The notes beneath the pieces are model-generated. The model was not told the origin of the DNA and ran no database searches. It worked only from the letters and a program-made list of their open reading frames with translations. Shown here piece by piece: positions 16,996 through 27,400 of a DNA stretch of 52,958 nt. Both the position numbers and the translations under genes were made by a program. Source of the DNA: a bacterium (lineage in GTDB: Bacteria; Bacteroidota; Bacteroidia; Cytophagales; Cyclobacteriaceae); assembly GCA_024743255.1 (NCBI GenBank), contig JANSWY010000029.1:1-52958 (forward strand), in the 5' to 3' direction. Within the stretch, counting starts at the first letter, position 1, and every line of letters starts with the position of its first letter.

Positions 16996-17922
16996 TTATT
17001 CCGGGCAATCTGGAGGACACTTTACCCCATCATTTAGGATCAAGGTAGGATCATTCATTGTTCTTCCATTTTCTGGCATCTCATGAACATTTAGAAAATC
17101 TCTATAATCCTGTTGCACTGGTATCATGAATAAATCACGGTGTAGCATAGTTTCTCCATTGATGAAAGAATTCTTAAGTGTCAGGTAAACTCGTACTGCA
17201 GTAAGTAGCTCATCTCCGGCTCGTTTCTCATTTTCCGAATCAATCCCGTCCAGAAATGCTTTGAATTTGTTGAGCCCAAAAAGAAATGCATAAGTTGTTT
17301 CAATTGTTCTGTTGTTCGCCAAATCTTCAGACCTTAAATCCATTAAGTTGTCCAACTTTGTTTTAGCATTTGAGAATTCAATAAACGTTCCAATCTCCAA
17401 ATTTGGAGTATAGTCTCCCCTACCACCATTGCCAGGATCACAAGCATTTGGACATGGTTTAGAAAAATTCAATAGATCCAGATCATTAGTTTCTGGTCTG
17501 GTGTTTTTATTGAAATCAATTGCATCTTCAATCCCAATAACCGGCACCCACATGACGTCTCTTCTGGACTTATCTTCTGTTAAAACATTGTAAATCCTTA
17601 CCCCGGTAACTGCTTCTGTTGCCAAAGCAGTCTCATTGTATCTATCAATTTTTGCTACCAGCTCTTTCAGCTTATCTACTCCGAACATAAATCCGTAGGC
17701 TTCCTCTACATCTCGTCCATTAGCCAGGTCTATCTCTCTTTGATTCAGTAGAGCCGACAAGTTATCATGAGCAGCCTTGTGCGAAATAAAATTTCCAAAA
17801 TCAGCAGGGTTTACTTCAGAAACATCGTTAACCGGTTGGTTTTGAATGGATTCCACATCTGATTCAGTACATGCAAAAATTGTAGTTGCGAGAAGGGCAA
17901 AAAGTACCTTGATTGTTTTCAT
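16996..17922 (-). CDS. Lipoprotein with internal domain duplication, copy A
   Basis: 308 residues of unknown function. A lipoprotein signal ends in the lipobox TIFAC (Cys18). Two related domains of about 90 residues follow. The first has LLNQREIDLANGRDVEEAYG, FGVDKLKELV and AVTGVRIY. The second has LMDLRSEDLANNRTIETTYA, FGLNKFKAFL and AVRVYLTL. They share the pattern LxxxRxxDLANxRxxExxYxFxFGxxKxxxxxxxID. A cysteine pair linker (CPNACDPG) separates them and the C-terminus ends CPPDCPE. Its neighbour at 17961 is a close paralogue. I do not recognise the family; a surface-exposed role is inferred from the lipobox. Confidence 0.75.
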   Translation of the reverse strand: MKTIKVLFALLATTIFACTESDVESIQNQPVNDVSEVNPADFGNFISHKAAHDNLSALLNQREIDLANGRDVEEAYGFMFGVDKLKELVAKIDRYNETALATEAVTGVRIYNVLTEDKSRRDVMWVPVIGIEDAIDFNKNTRPETNDLDLLNFSKPCPNACDPGNGGRGDYTPNLEIGTFIEFSNAKTKLDNLMDLRSEDLANNRTIETTYAFLFGLNKFKAFLDGIDSENEKRAGDELLTAVRVYLTLKNSFINGETMLHRDLFMIPVQQDYRDFLNVHEMPENGRTMNDPTLILNDGVKCPPDCPE

Positions 17923-17960
17923 TTTTATATCATTATGTAATTTGAAAAATTAGGAGTTGA

Positions 17961-18884
17961 TCACGGACACATTGGTGGACATTTCACACCATTATTCAAA
18001 ATCAGAGAAGGATCATCCATAGTCCTCCCGTTTTCAGGTAACTCATGAACATTCAGAAAATCTCTATAATCCTGCTGCACTGGAATCATGAATAAGTCAC
18101 GATGTAACACCGCTTCGCCGTTAATCGGAGAGTTCTTTAGTGTCAAATAAACTCGTACTGCTGTTAGTAGCTCATTCCCTGTTCGTTTCTCATTTTCAGC
18201 ATCAATCCCGTCCAGAAATGCTTTGAATTTGTTGAGTCCAAAAAGAAATGCATAAGTTGTTTCAATTGTTCTATCGTTTGCTAAATCTTCAGACCTTAAA
18301 TCCATTAAATTGTCCAACTTTGTTTTAGCGTTCGAGAACTCAATAAATGTCCCTGTTTCCAAATTTGGAGTAAAGTCTCCCCTACCACCAACACCAGGAT
18401 CACAGGCATTTGGGCACGGCTGAGAAAAATTTAATGGATCCAGATCATTAGTTTCTGGTCTGGTGTTTTTATTAAAATCAATTGCATCTTCAATCCCAAT
18501 AACCGGCACCCACATGACGTCTCTTCTGGACTTATCTTCCGTTAAAACATTGTAAATCCTTACCCCGGTAACTGCTTCTGTTGCCAAAGCAGTCTCATTA
18601 TATCTATCAATTTTTGCTACCAGCTCTTTCAGCTTATTTACTCCGAACATAAATCCGTAGGCTTCCTCTACATCTCGTCCGTTAGCCAGGTCTATCTCTC
18701 TTTGATTCAGTAAAACTGACAAGTTATCATAGGCAGCCTTTTGCGAAATAAAACTTCCGAAATCAGCTGGATTGACATCAAACACATCATTAATCGGTTG
18801 ATTTTTAATGGATTCCATATCGGATTCCGTACATGCAAAGAAAGTAATTACCAGAAGTGTAATAAGTAGTTTAGTAAATTTCAT
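17961..18884 (-). CDS. Lipoprotein with internal domain duplication, copy B
   Basis: 307 residues, a tandem paralogue of the gene at 16996 and collinear over its whole length. The signal peptide (lipobox TFFAC), both repeated domains and the cysteine segments CPNACDPG and CPPMCP are kept. The signal peptide and the first 50 residues differ most, while the segment around residues 60-150 is almost unchanged even at silent positions. The copies lie 38 bases apart and probably form an operon starting here. The function is unknown. An intrinsic terminator lies beyond the second gene at 16971-16944. Confidence 0.75.
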   Translation of the reverse strand: MKFTKLLITLLVITFFACTESDMESIKNQPINDVFDVNPADFGSFISQKAAYDNLSVLLNQREIDLANGRDVEEAYGFMFGVNKLKELVAKIDRYNETALATEAVTGVRIYNVLTEDKSRRDVMWVPVIGIEDAIDFNKNTRPETNDLDPLNFSQPCPNACDPGVGGRGDFTPNLETGTFIEFSNAKTKLDNLMDLRSEDLANDRTIETTYAFLFGLNKFKAFLDGIDAENEKRTGNELLTAVRVYLTLKNSPINGEAVLHRDLFMIPVQQDYRDFLNVHELPENGRTMDDPSLILNNGVKCPPMCP

Positions 18885-19016
18885 GGTTTTAGGTTAGTTG
18901 TTTAAATCTCCAAGATAACAGGTTAGTTCATTAATTTCAATTAACGGTTTTATTTCATAAGGGTAGTCTCCTAAACCCTTGTTAATTAATTATTTAAAGG
19001 ACCAACAATCTAAAGG

Positions 19017-20114
19017 ATGAACCCTACCAACCGAATTATTCTATTCTCGATATTTTCATTAATAGCTATCTACAGTTGTGTCTCAGTAATTGAATTTGAT
19101 CTGGAGGAAGAAGGTGGTCAATTGATTATCATTGGAGAAATCACAAATAACCCAGGGCCATATCAGGTTCAAGTAAATAGGTCAATTTCGTTTTTCGATG
19201 CAACTTCCAATTTAAGTGCTACAGCAGTAAACGATGCGACGGTGGTCATTTATAGCCTGTCTGGCCAGTTTGAAGAACTTCAGTTTGTCAGTAACGGAAC
19301 ATACGAGACCACCCCAAATGGAATTAGAGGAAAGGTTGGAGAAAGTTATTTCCTAACTATTGAGGTAGATGGTGAAATATTTATGTCATCTGTAGAAACA
19401 ATGCCCCCTGTGCCTGAAATTGATTCAATTTCTTATGGGCTAAGCTACGTTCAGCAAAACAATAGTGAAGGAGTAATTCTGGATATCCCACGTATTGATG
19501 TATTTGTGAATTTTCAGGATGATAAAGATGCTGAAAACTTCTATTTATGGAAATGGTCCGGGATTGCGGAGAGAAGAACCTTCCCAGAATTGCATACAGT
19601 TAGATTTAACCATATTGATTCAATTGTTCCTCTACCGTGCAGTGGTGATGATGACAGTCCCTGTACTTGTTGCACATGTTGGGTCCAAAAACCAGAAAGA
19701 AATCCCATATCACTTTTTAACGACAGATACACGAATGGTAATTATATTTCTTCCTTTCATGCATTTAGCATTCCTGCAACAACAGAGTATTTTGATAAAC
19801 AATTTCAATTAAGTATTTCGCAGTATTCAATTACTAAAGGTGTTTATGATTTTTGGAATCAAATAACAGAGCAAGAAGAAACTCAAAGTAGTCTGTTTGC
19901 GGTACCTCTTGCTCCCATTACAACCAATATCCGGAATATAAATGATGAAGAAGACCTGGTTTTTGGGGTGTTTAGTGTAGCGGGGGTAAGTCATTTTGAG
20001 AATATGATCGATAAAAATGAATTTGACCTTATCATACATTCAGATTCAATCAGGGAATCCTGTTTGATTCTTTCAAACAGCGTTAATGTGAAACCCAGAG
20101 AGTGGCTGGATTAG
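19017..20114 (+). CDS. DUF4249 family lipoprotein
   Basis: 365 residues with a lipoprotein signal (lipobox AIYSC, Cys near 21). It continues in the DUF4249 manner: a beta-rich domain with ITNNPGPYQVQV, VNDATVVIY, YETTPNGIRGKVGESYFLTI and a TMPPVPEIDSISY segment. DUF4249 proteins are surface or periplasmic lipoproteins of Bacteroidota, often next to TonB-dependent receptors; their role is unknown. This one has an unusual cysteine cluster (CSGDDDSPCTCCTCW) in the second half. It is divergent from the duplicated lipoproteins, with 132 bases between the starts, and is followed by another lipoprotein gene. Confidence 0.8.
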   Translation: MNPTNRIILFSIFSLIAIYSCVSVIEFDLEEEGGQLIIIGEITNNPGPYQVQVNRSISFFDATSNLSATAVNDATVVIYSLSGQFEELQFVSNGTYETTPNGIRGKVGESYFLTIEVDGEIFMSSVETMPPVPEIDSISYGLSYVQQNNSEGVILDIPRIDVFVNFQDDKDAENFYLWKWSGIAERRTFPELHTVRFNHIDSIVPLPCSGDDDSPCTCCTCWVQKPERNPISLFNDRYTNGNYISSFHAFSIPATTEYFDKQFQLSISQYSITKGVYDFWNQITEQEETQSSLFAVPLAPITTNIRNINDEEDLVFGVFSVAGVSHFENMIDKNEFDLIIHSDSIRESCLILSNSVNVKPREWLD

Positions 20115-20183
20115 ACTTAATTAATGTAAGGGTAATTAAATCGATGGGTGTTGAAATTTATAGATTCATCCAAATGTTAAACT

Positions 20184-21119
20184 ATGAGACTTATACCAAT
20201 CTTCACAATCACTATTGTGTTCCTTGTTTCATGTGAGGACCTTACAAGAGTCCCGGAAATTCAAGAAGCACCAACAATGAAAATCATCAATTCACCCGAA
20301 GGGACTTTTTTCAGAGCTGATGACCTGGAAAATGCTGAAATTTCATTCTCATTATATTCCGTTGACCTAAGTAACATTTCGAGAGTTCAGATTTTTGCTG
20401 AGCTTTATGATAATGAAGTTGATTCAATAATCTATGATAGAGCTGAAGTGTTAACGTTCATTCCTGCCGAATTCAATAGCGATGGGTTTCTTAATGATAT
20501 TAATATCACCATGAGAGACTTATCTGCTGCATTTAATTTGCAATACATTGATGATTTTACTCCAGGAGATGTGCTGACATTCTACAATGTGGTAACTACA
20601 AGTGACGGTAGAATTTATCCCGATTCTGCGATGAGGAGAGTAAATACAGATAATAATGGATTAAATATTGATAATACAGGTTTCTATCCAGGTACAACGT
20701 CCTCTTTTTCTCCAGGTTTTAATGCATTCATAGCTTGTCCTACGGACCCAGAGCTTTGGGAAGGAAAGTACAAGGCCAAACTAATTGATGCTGATTGCTG
20801 GACATTTGACTGCACTCAAACAGTTGAGGCAGAGATAACAGCTAATTTCAATTCTTTAGAGCCTTTTAAATATTACACAACGACTCATGACGCAGGTTAT
20901 TGGACTGGTTTTGATCCAACTGTTGGAATAAGACCCGCTAATTTTTATGACATCTGTGGTACACCAATTTTGCAACCTGTTGCAACTGGTTATGGTGATC
21001 ATGTAGGCATTGCCAACGGTAGTTATCGAGATAATAATACCGGAAATATCTTTCTTAAATGGTGCAATTTCTTCAATCCGGTTTGTGCAACTACCAGATT
21101 CACTCCTATTACGGACTAG
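20184..21119 (+). CDS. Hypothetical lipoprotein
   Basis: 311 residues, with a lipoprotein signal ending in FLVSC (Cys near 17). The mature protein is beta-rich (EISFSLYSVDLSNISRVQIF, DVLTFYNVVTTSDGRIYPD) and has six later cysteines (ACPTDP, DCWTFDC, ICGTP, WCNFFNPVC), possibly disulfide-linked. The first half resembles SusE/SusF-like or DUF-type surface lipoproteins only in general character, so I make no family call. It follows the DUF4249 gene by 69 bases on the same strand and may be co-transcribed with it. Confidence 0.65.
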   Translation: MRLIPIFTITIVFLVSCEDLTRVPEIQEAPTMKIINSPEGTFFRADDLENAEISFSLYSVDLSNISRVQIFAELYDNEVDSIIYDRAEVLTFIPAEFNSDGFLNDINITMRDLSAAFNLQYIDDFTPGDVLTFYNVVTTSDGRIYPDSAMRRVNTDNNGLNIDNTGFYPGTTSSFSPGFNAFIACPTDPELWEGKYKAKLIDADCWTFDCTQTVEAEITANFNSLEPFKYYTTTHDAGYWTGFDPTVGIRPANFYDICGTPILQPVATGYGDHVGIANGSYRDNNTGNIFLKWCNFFNPVCATTRFTPITD

Positions 21120-21215
21120 TTAGTAGGGAATCTTAAGAGGAATTGGGTATTCTTGTTTTCTATTGCATTAGAAATCTACACTTCTTAAATTGAGGTACAC
21201 CCAATTCTCTGTACT

Positions 21216-21614
21216 ATGAAGTTTCTTATCAAAGGATTACTGATATCAACTATTCTTCTTGGAACTAATCTAATTTATGCCCAGGATGTTGATGAATATG
21301 TTATTCTCTCCCCTGAACAATATAAAGTAATTGAGGATAAAATGTTTAAGCAGGAAGATTGGATTCCAATCTTAATTGAAGGGCATACCAAAGCAGAATT
21401 AGTGGCATTTTATGTGCAAAGTTATTCTGAGAATACAATTGCTACCTGGGTAGATAAGGCTTATGAAAAAATGCACAAATATCAAACATCAAAACCTTCA
21501 GCAGAGCAAGATGTCGAATTTAAAAAGATTCTGGATCTTCCCAGAACCGCAAAAAACATGCATGGCTTTATGATGATCATGACAGCAGAACAAATAGAAA
21601 CAGTAGGATATTAA
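21216..21614 (+). CDS. Small secreted hypothetical protein
   Basis: 132 residues with a Sec signal peptide ending near IYAQ (residue 23). The rest is acidic and largely helical (LSPEQYKVIEDKM, HTKAELVAFYVQSY, WVDKAYEKMHKYQ). No known family is recognised. Its stop TAA shares a base with the start of the YwbE gene (TAATG), which argues for translational coupling of two otherwise unrelated proteins. The coupling and signal peptide support it being a real gene. Confidence 0.65.
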   Translation: MKFLIKGLLISTILLGTNLIYAQDVDEYVILSPEQYKVIEDKMFKQEDWIPILIEGHTKAELVAFYVQSYSENTIATWVDKAYEKMHKYQTSKPSAEQDVEFKKILDLPRTAKNMHGFMMIMTAEQIETVGY

Positions 21615-21811
21615 TGGACGGAAGAAAACGGGCAAATATCAAACCAGGTCAGCTGGTAAATATTGTCTTAAAACAACATCAAAGATCGGGAGAACTTACA
21701 GAAGGTGTAGTCAAGAACATATTGACAAATTCTCCAAATCACCCACATGGAATAAAAGTAAGACTTGAAGATGGTCAGGTGGGACGTGTAAAAGAAATTT
21801 TAGAGGAGTAA
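21614..21811 (+). CDS. ywbE: YwbE family protein (DUF2196)
   Basis: 65 residues that match the YwbE family along the whole length: GRKRANIKPGQLVNIVLKQHQRSGELTEGVVKNIL, then HPHGIKVRLEDGQVGRVKEI. The fold is a small beta-barrel of the SH3/KOW kind. The family is widespread but its function is not known; a nucleic-acid or ribosome-linked role has been suggested only from the fold type. It overlaps the upstream gene by one base. Confidence 0.85.
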   Translation: MDGRKRANIKPGQLVNIVLKQHQRSGELTEGVVKNILTNSPNHPHGIKVRLEDGQVGRVKEILEE

Positions 21812-21909
21812 CTCCAACGAAATTCTAATTCATTCCGACAATTCGTTGTATATCATTGTTCAAAAATCCAATCCTGACTAACTTAAACCGATAAAGTACC
21901 CCATAATTC

Positions 21910-24360
21910 ATGGTTCGAAGGATTTGTAATCTTTTCTTGATCTCTATTCTGTTTTTTGTTTCTGATAAAATCAGTGGACAATCAAAACCCGTCAATGGTG
22001 TTATTAAAGATTCTGATGGAGAAATAGTACAATTTGCCTACGTTTTTTTAAATCAGGATTCTACAAATAGTGTATTCTCAGATATCGATGGAAGATTTAC
22101 TATCTACACCAGGGGCGACATTCAAAACCTCAGCATCATACATCCTGAATACCAACCTTTTCAATTGAATTCTGGAATATCCTCTTCCGATTCAATAGAA
22201 GCAATACTCACTCCTATTGAATCCGCTAAAAGAGTTTGGACAGACAACATTAACTCCCCGACTTTTAAAATCATAAACCAGGCAGTCTTACTCGAAAATA
22301 CCAACGACCCTGAGCAGCTGGGAGGATCATTTGAATATACTTCTTATAACATCGCCACAGTTGATCTATTTCAGCTAAGAAACCATAATATCCCGGATAA
22401 ATATGAGAATAGAGTAGAAAATGATACCCTATTTATTAAACACCACAGAATTCATGGCCATGAACACATGGATGTAATTGAATCCGTCAATCAAAGGATT
22501 TTTAAATACCCAAACAAAAATCATGAGAGAATCCTTGCATTGAAACACTCCGGTTTAGAGAATATAGGAGCTGCACCATTGTATTCAAATGAGCACCCTA
22601 TCTCATTTTATAATAATTACTTCGATTTTTTGGGAATCAGGTTTGCAACACCTTTAGGAAACAGGACTTACAAACATTATGAATTCCATCATGAGTACTC
22701 CTTACCTCATAAAAGTGATACTGTCTATGTTATTCATTTTCGCCCATCGCATCTGAGGGTCTCGGGACTGGAAGGAACTCTGTACATCAACAGCAACAAT
22801 TACGCGATCCAACATGTAGTAGCACGCCCTGTTGAGCATCAACTTATTGACTTTCAGATTTCTCAAAAGTTTGAATTCATCCAAAACAAAGAATGGTTTC
22901 CGGTTCAGATGAATTATGTTTATCTGTTGCGCAAATCACCAAAAAAATACCTAGGAACGGTTTATGATAAAAAGACTTACATCAAGAAAATTGATCTTGA
23001 TCCGGATCTAAGCAAATTCGATGGAACAGAATTGTGTGTCTGTGAAGTCTATGGAACAGAGCAATCTGAAGAATTTTGGGACATCCATAGAATTGAACCA
23101 TTAAGCCAAAAAAGAAGAAAGACATATTTAAGGGTAGATACTCTAAGACACCAAAGCAAACCTGGAATTGTAATTCAGAGGTTGGTTGCCTTTTACAGGA
23201 ATAAACTCACCTATAAATTGCCCTTTATGGAAGTCAACAATGTCTTCCAATTGAACCGTGTTGAAGGTGCAAGGTTTGGTCTTCAAGGATCTGCTGGGAG
23301 AGATTTATTGCAGTTTTTTGAAGTAGGTGGTTATGGTGCATATGGAATCAGAGATAAAGAATGGAAATGGGGTTTCGAAGCTGGACTTTTTCTTAATAAA
23401 CGACATGATTTTGAGTTGAAATACCAACATTCAAATGACATTTTTGAACCCGGAAGTATTGACTTTCTAGCGAAAAAACCTGATTTCTTCAGAAGAATAT
23501 TCACAGGTAGAATGGATCGCTATTTATCAGATAAGGTGACACTCAATTTCCGAACACCCGGTTACCATTTGATGGAGCTAGGTTTCAACAAATATTCCAG
23601 GAAACCACTATATGATTACCAATTTCAATTCGATAATGAAGGAACCACAACATTATCAAGTGACTACAATATTTCAGAAGTGAGTTTGAGAGTGAGGTAT
23701 GCCGTAAACGAAAAAGTCACTAATACACTTGGGAAAGTAGCCAGACTAGATTCCAACTACCCTGTGTTCTACTTAAATGCCAGCAAAGGATTTTCGAATA
23801 TTTTAAACGGTGAGCTGAGCTTCTTCAAGTTAGCAGGCCATATGGATTATAAATTTCATTTAGGTCATATTGGTACAACAAGCCTAAAACTGGAAGGTGG
23901 ACGCATGTCTTCAAAGGCACCCTACCCAATTTTATTCAATGGTCGAGGGGGTAATTTGGCGACTAGCAGTATTATAATTCGTAATCATTTTCAAACGATG
24001 GGAATTTACGAGTTTGTCTCAAATAAATACTTCAACGTCTTCTTCCAACACGATTTTGGATCCCGACTGTTTGCCCACAGTAAGTTTAAGCCTGATATTG
24101 TGATCTACCAGGGAATGGGTTGGGGAGATCTGGACAACAAAGATCTTCACAGTGGAGCTGATGCTGTGACGAAAAGCTACTCAAGAGGTTTTTTTGAAAC
24201 CGGATTAGGATTAAATAACTTCCTGAAATTCAAGCTTTTTGGAAAAGTATATGGTTCTTTAGGGTTTGGATACTTCCATGCATATGGACCGGAAAGACGA
24301 GGAGGTAGCATTTTTGATAATTCTGTAATTCGCCTGACTTACCAAATAAAATTACTTTAA
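21910..24360 (+). CDS. DUF5686 family outer-membrane protein with carboxypeptidase-like N-domain
   Basis: 816 residues with a signal peptide ending near ISGQ. A CarboxypepD_reg-like domain (GVIKDSDGEIVQFAYVFLNQ, FSDIDGRFTIYT) leads into the DUF5686 region. That region has an outer-membrane beta-barrel character with alternating hydrophobic strands and an ending of VIRLTYQIKLL. DUF5686 proteins are common in Bacteroidota and of unknown function. They are distinct from TonB receptors because they lack a plug domain. It is a monocistronic gene between intergenic gaps of about 100 bases. Confidence 0.8.
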   Translation: MVRRICNLFLISILFFVSDKISGQSKPVNGVIKDSDGEIVQFAYVFLNQDSTNSVFSDIDGRFTIYTRGDIQNLSIIHPEYQPFQLNSGISSSDSIEAILTPIESAKRVWTDNINSPTFKIINQAVLLENTNDPEQLGGSFEYTSYNIATVDLFQLRNHNIPDKYENRVENDTLFIKHHRIHGHEHMDVIESVNQRIFKYPNKNHERILALKHSGLENIGAAPLYSNEHPISFYNNYFDFLGIRFATPLGNRTYKHYEFHHEYSLPHKSDTVYVIHFRPSHLRVSGLEGTLYINSNNYAIQHVVARPVEHQLIDFQISQKFEFIQNKEWFPVQMNYVYLLRKSPKKYLGTVYDKKTYIKKIDLDPDLSKFDGTELCVCEVYGTEQSEEFWDIHRIEPLSQKRRKTYLRVDTLRHQSKPGIVIQRLVAFYRNKLTYKLPFMEVNNVFQLNRVEGARFGLQGSAGRDLLQFFEVGGYGAYGIRDKEWKWGFEAGLFLNKRHDFELKYQHSNDIFEPGSIDFLAKKPDFFRRIFTGRMDRYLSDKVTLNFRTPGYHLMELGFNKYSRKPLYDYQFQFDNEGTTTLSSDYNISEVSLRVRYAVNEKVTNTLGKVARLDSNYPVFYLNASKGFSNILNGELSFFKLAGHMDYKFHLGHIGTTSLKLEGGRMSSKAPYPILFNGRGGNLATSSIIIRNHFQTMGIYEFVSNKYFNVFFQHDFGSRLFAHSKFKPDIVIYQGMGWGDLDNKDLHSGADAVTKSYSRGFFETGLGLNNFLKFKLFGKVYGSLGFGYFHAYGPERRGGSIFDNSVIRLTYQIKLL

Positions 24361-24429
24361 CCATTAGAAACACAAACCGCTATACGCAATATTTTCTCAA
24401 ACTCTTAATTTTTTTAAGAAAGAAGTTAT

Positions 24430-24437
24430 TACGTTTG
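24430..24437 (+). promoter_or_regulatory. Candidate -7 promoter box of the protease gene
   Basis: TACGTTTG matches TAnnTTTG, 21 bases before the ATG at 24459. The -33 region is a T tract rather than TTTG. The predicted leader would be about 15 bases. Confidence 0.4.
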
Positions 24438-24458
24438 CGGCAATAACAACAACCCAAC

Positions 24459-27400
24459 ATGCTGCCAGTCTTACGAATCACTAAAAGTTATTTAGTAGTA
24501 ACTTTTATGCTAACCTGTGCTGTCCACGCCCAGCACCGAAAACCAAAATCCTTTCATGATCAAAGTCATGAGCCTCTGTGTAATGCTCATCAGGAATTAC
24601 TCAATAGGAATTCTAAACAATCAATCCCCATTTCAGGTGTATTGGAGAATTCACACAGAGCTGATTCTTCATGTAATTGGGATACCCCTAATTATCAATC
24701 TTTCGCAAATTTAACTCCGGAAGAAATTGTAGACCAAGTTAAAACCTTCACCAGGAAGTGTACTGCCAGTTGGCTTTTCGATTACAATTCCAATCATTCT
24801 CCAACCATATTCAGTGACGATAACCTGCTGGCTGTTATACAGTCTTTTGAAGAAAACGCACAGACCTATGATGGTACGTACTCCTCTGGTATGTACGGAT
24901 ATCTGTTCTACTTACATGCAGCCTTATACCACGACTGGTATGAGGATGATATAAATATTAGTCAGGACCTCATAAATAGCCTGGTGGAGCCAATTGAGCT
25001 TATGTCGGAGAACCCCAATCTATATGACTTCTCAGAACCTGCTCTGGAAACTTTGTATGAGTTGACGATAGTAATGGACGTAAGGACAGTGAGACATACT
25101 CAAGGAGCTACCAAAATCATAAAAGATATTTTGAAAAATATTGTCACGGAGGAAAATTGGAAAGATGTTCCAGAAGAACTCTATTTCGAATATGGATCTG
25201 CGTATAATAATATTCACTTTAATATTTCAAGAGGAGTATATAATCAGGATACTCTTTATCATCAAGTGCTCTCCACAGACTCAGAGCTATTTGACTTAAT
25301 GGGTCAATTGGGAGTATATAAGGAATTAAAAGAATTTGAGAGATTCAGCTACCTGGTAGAAAACGTACCTTGGACATTAAAGGATCCAGCTGCCGTGGAA
25401 ATCTTAAATGAACTTTCCATTGATCAAATAGATAAAATTTACAATGCAAAATTGTATGAAAGGTTAGAAATAGAATGGATCTATTTAGTATTTGCTGTCC
25501 TTGATTATGGTGATTGTTCTACTATCAACGTATGTGATGAAAGTAGTGAGCAAATCTTAGATGAATTGAACAACATGCTTTTCCCAAATCTATTCACTTT
25601 TGATAATGGTAAAATGGTTGTGCGAACATCTTTACCAATCGAAGAAGTTCAAACATTATATTATGCAGCAAAGCAAGTTCAAGCAAGCTTTTTTAGACTC
25701 CTGCAAAACGATAACCCATTACCGGAAGACACCAATGATGTCCTGAATATGGTAATATATGGATCACCTGAGGAATATGATGAATATCAATATTTTTTGA
25801 ACGAATTGCCAACAGACAATGGAGGAATTTACATAGAAGTGGATGCTACTTTCTACACATATGATAGAACTCCAGAACAAAGTATTTATACACTGGAAGA
25901 GTTGTTCAGACATGAGTATGTGCACTACTTACAAGCCCGCTTTTTAATTAACGGCTCATTTGGAGAAACTGAGTTCTATCGAAACGGTAGATTAACGTGG
26001 TTCAATGAGGGAATGGCCGAGTTTATAGCTGGAAGCACTTCTAGAGATGGAATAAAAATTCGGGAAACTATTTTAGATCGTATAGAAAGTGATGGGTCTG
26101 AAAGAATGGAAGTTAACAATATTATAGGTGCCACATACGATGATGGGTTTAAATTCTACAGATACGGATGCCTCTTATGGAGTTATTGGTATGACAATGA
26201 TAGAGACTTCTACCAAAACATATTTGATTTAGTAATCTCAGATGATTTGGAAGGTTATGACCTTTTATTGGAAACATTAAAAAGCGATGAAAATCTTCAA
26301 AATGTTTATAATAAATATATTGATCAGAATATTGCCGATGACAACTCCTGGCAACCAATTACCGAATGGTTAACAGATAACAACCTGATGGCAGACTCTC
26401 CTGGAGAATTAAATATTGAATCAACAAATGAAGTCACAATAAACAACATTGGTCTGGGAGAAACTGAAATGAATAAACGCTTCCGGGTTACCGGAACATT
26501 GGAACTCCTTGAACCGAATGAAGAGGATAATATTATAGACCAATTTGAAGCCAAATTAAACGAATTTCTAATAACTAATTCTCAGGATGAGAGTGTTAAT
26601 AATTTATATGATGCAGTTGCCTACTTTGAAGATATTGATACGGAGGCTAACATAGCCCAGTTTATAATGACCGGTCCATTAAGAAAGGGCTCTATGCTTC
26701 CCCCTATCGCTGAGTTCTCAGCAGGCGCGAATGTTATTAACGTTAATGGTTCAATCAAGTATCTGGATAAAACGGAAAATACAGGTATCGATTTTTCATG
26801 GGAGTTTGAGGGAGGAGAGCCTTCTACAAGTACTGCCAAAAATCCAATTGTTGCTTACTCTGAACCCGGATTATACAACGTAAAACTGACAGCAACTAAT
26901 GAGGCCGGGACATCTGAAATTTCTAAATCGTCTTATGTCATGGTGTTAAATTCAGAGTTGGAAGGTTATTGTGAGACTAATAACACCAGCTCTGAAAATT
27001 ATATCAGTTCGGTACAATTTGGAGCAATACAAAATAGAAGTGAGTGGGAGAATTACACTCAAACAAATTGGTTTACTTCTTTGCTCCCCTCTGATACGAT
27101 ACCATTAAAGGTAAGCACACCTTGGCTGGAAAGTGGAACGGACCATACATTAGGAGTATGGATCGATTGGAATCAGAACTCGGTGTTTGGCGATGAAGAG
27201 GAAGAAACAATAATCAACCTGGCCTCAATTGAAGAACCTCTGGACATGCAGGTTATAGTTCCGGAATCTACAAAGGGCGGACTCACAAAAATGAGAGTGC
27301 GAATTAACAATTGGTCTGACCCAAGTCAACCATGCGGGGATGATACTATTGGAGAGGTTGAAGACTACTACATATTTGTAGGTACCGGAGAAGAAAAACC

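Larger units (their letters stand above)
16996..18884 (-). repeat. Tandem gene duplication (two paralogous lipoprotein genes)
   Basis: Two genes of about 925 bases in direct tandem. Bases 17500-17720 and 18465-18685 differ at only a handful of positions, whereas the 5' and 3' ends are clearly more diverged. Confidence 0.85.
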
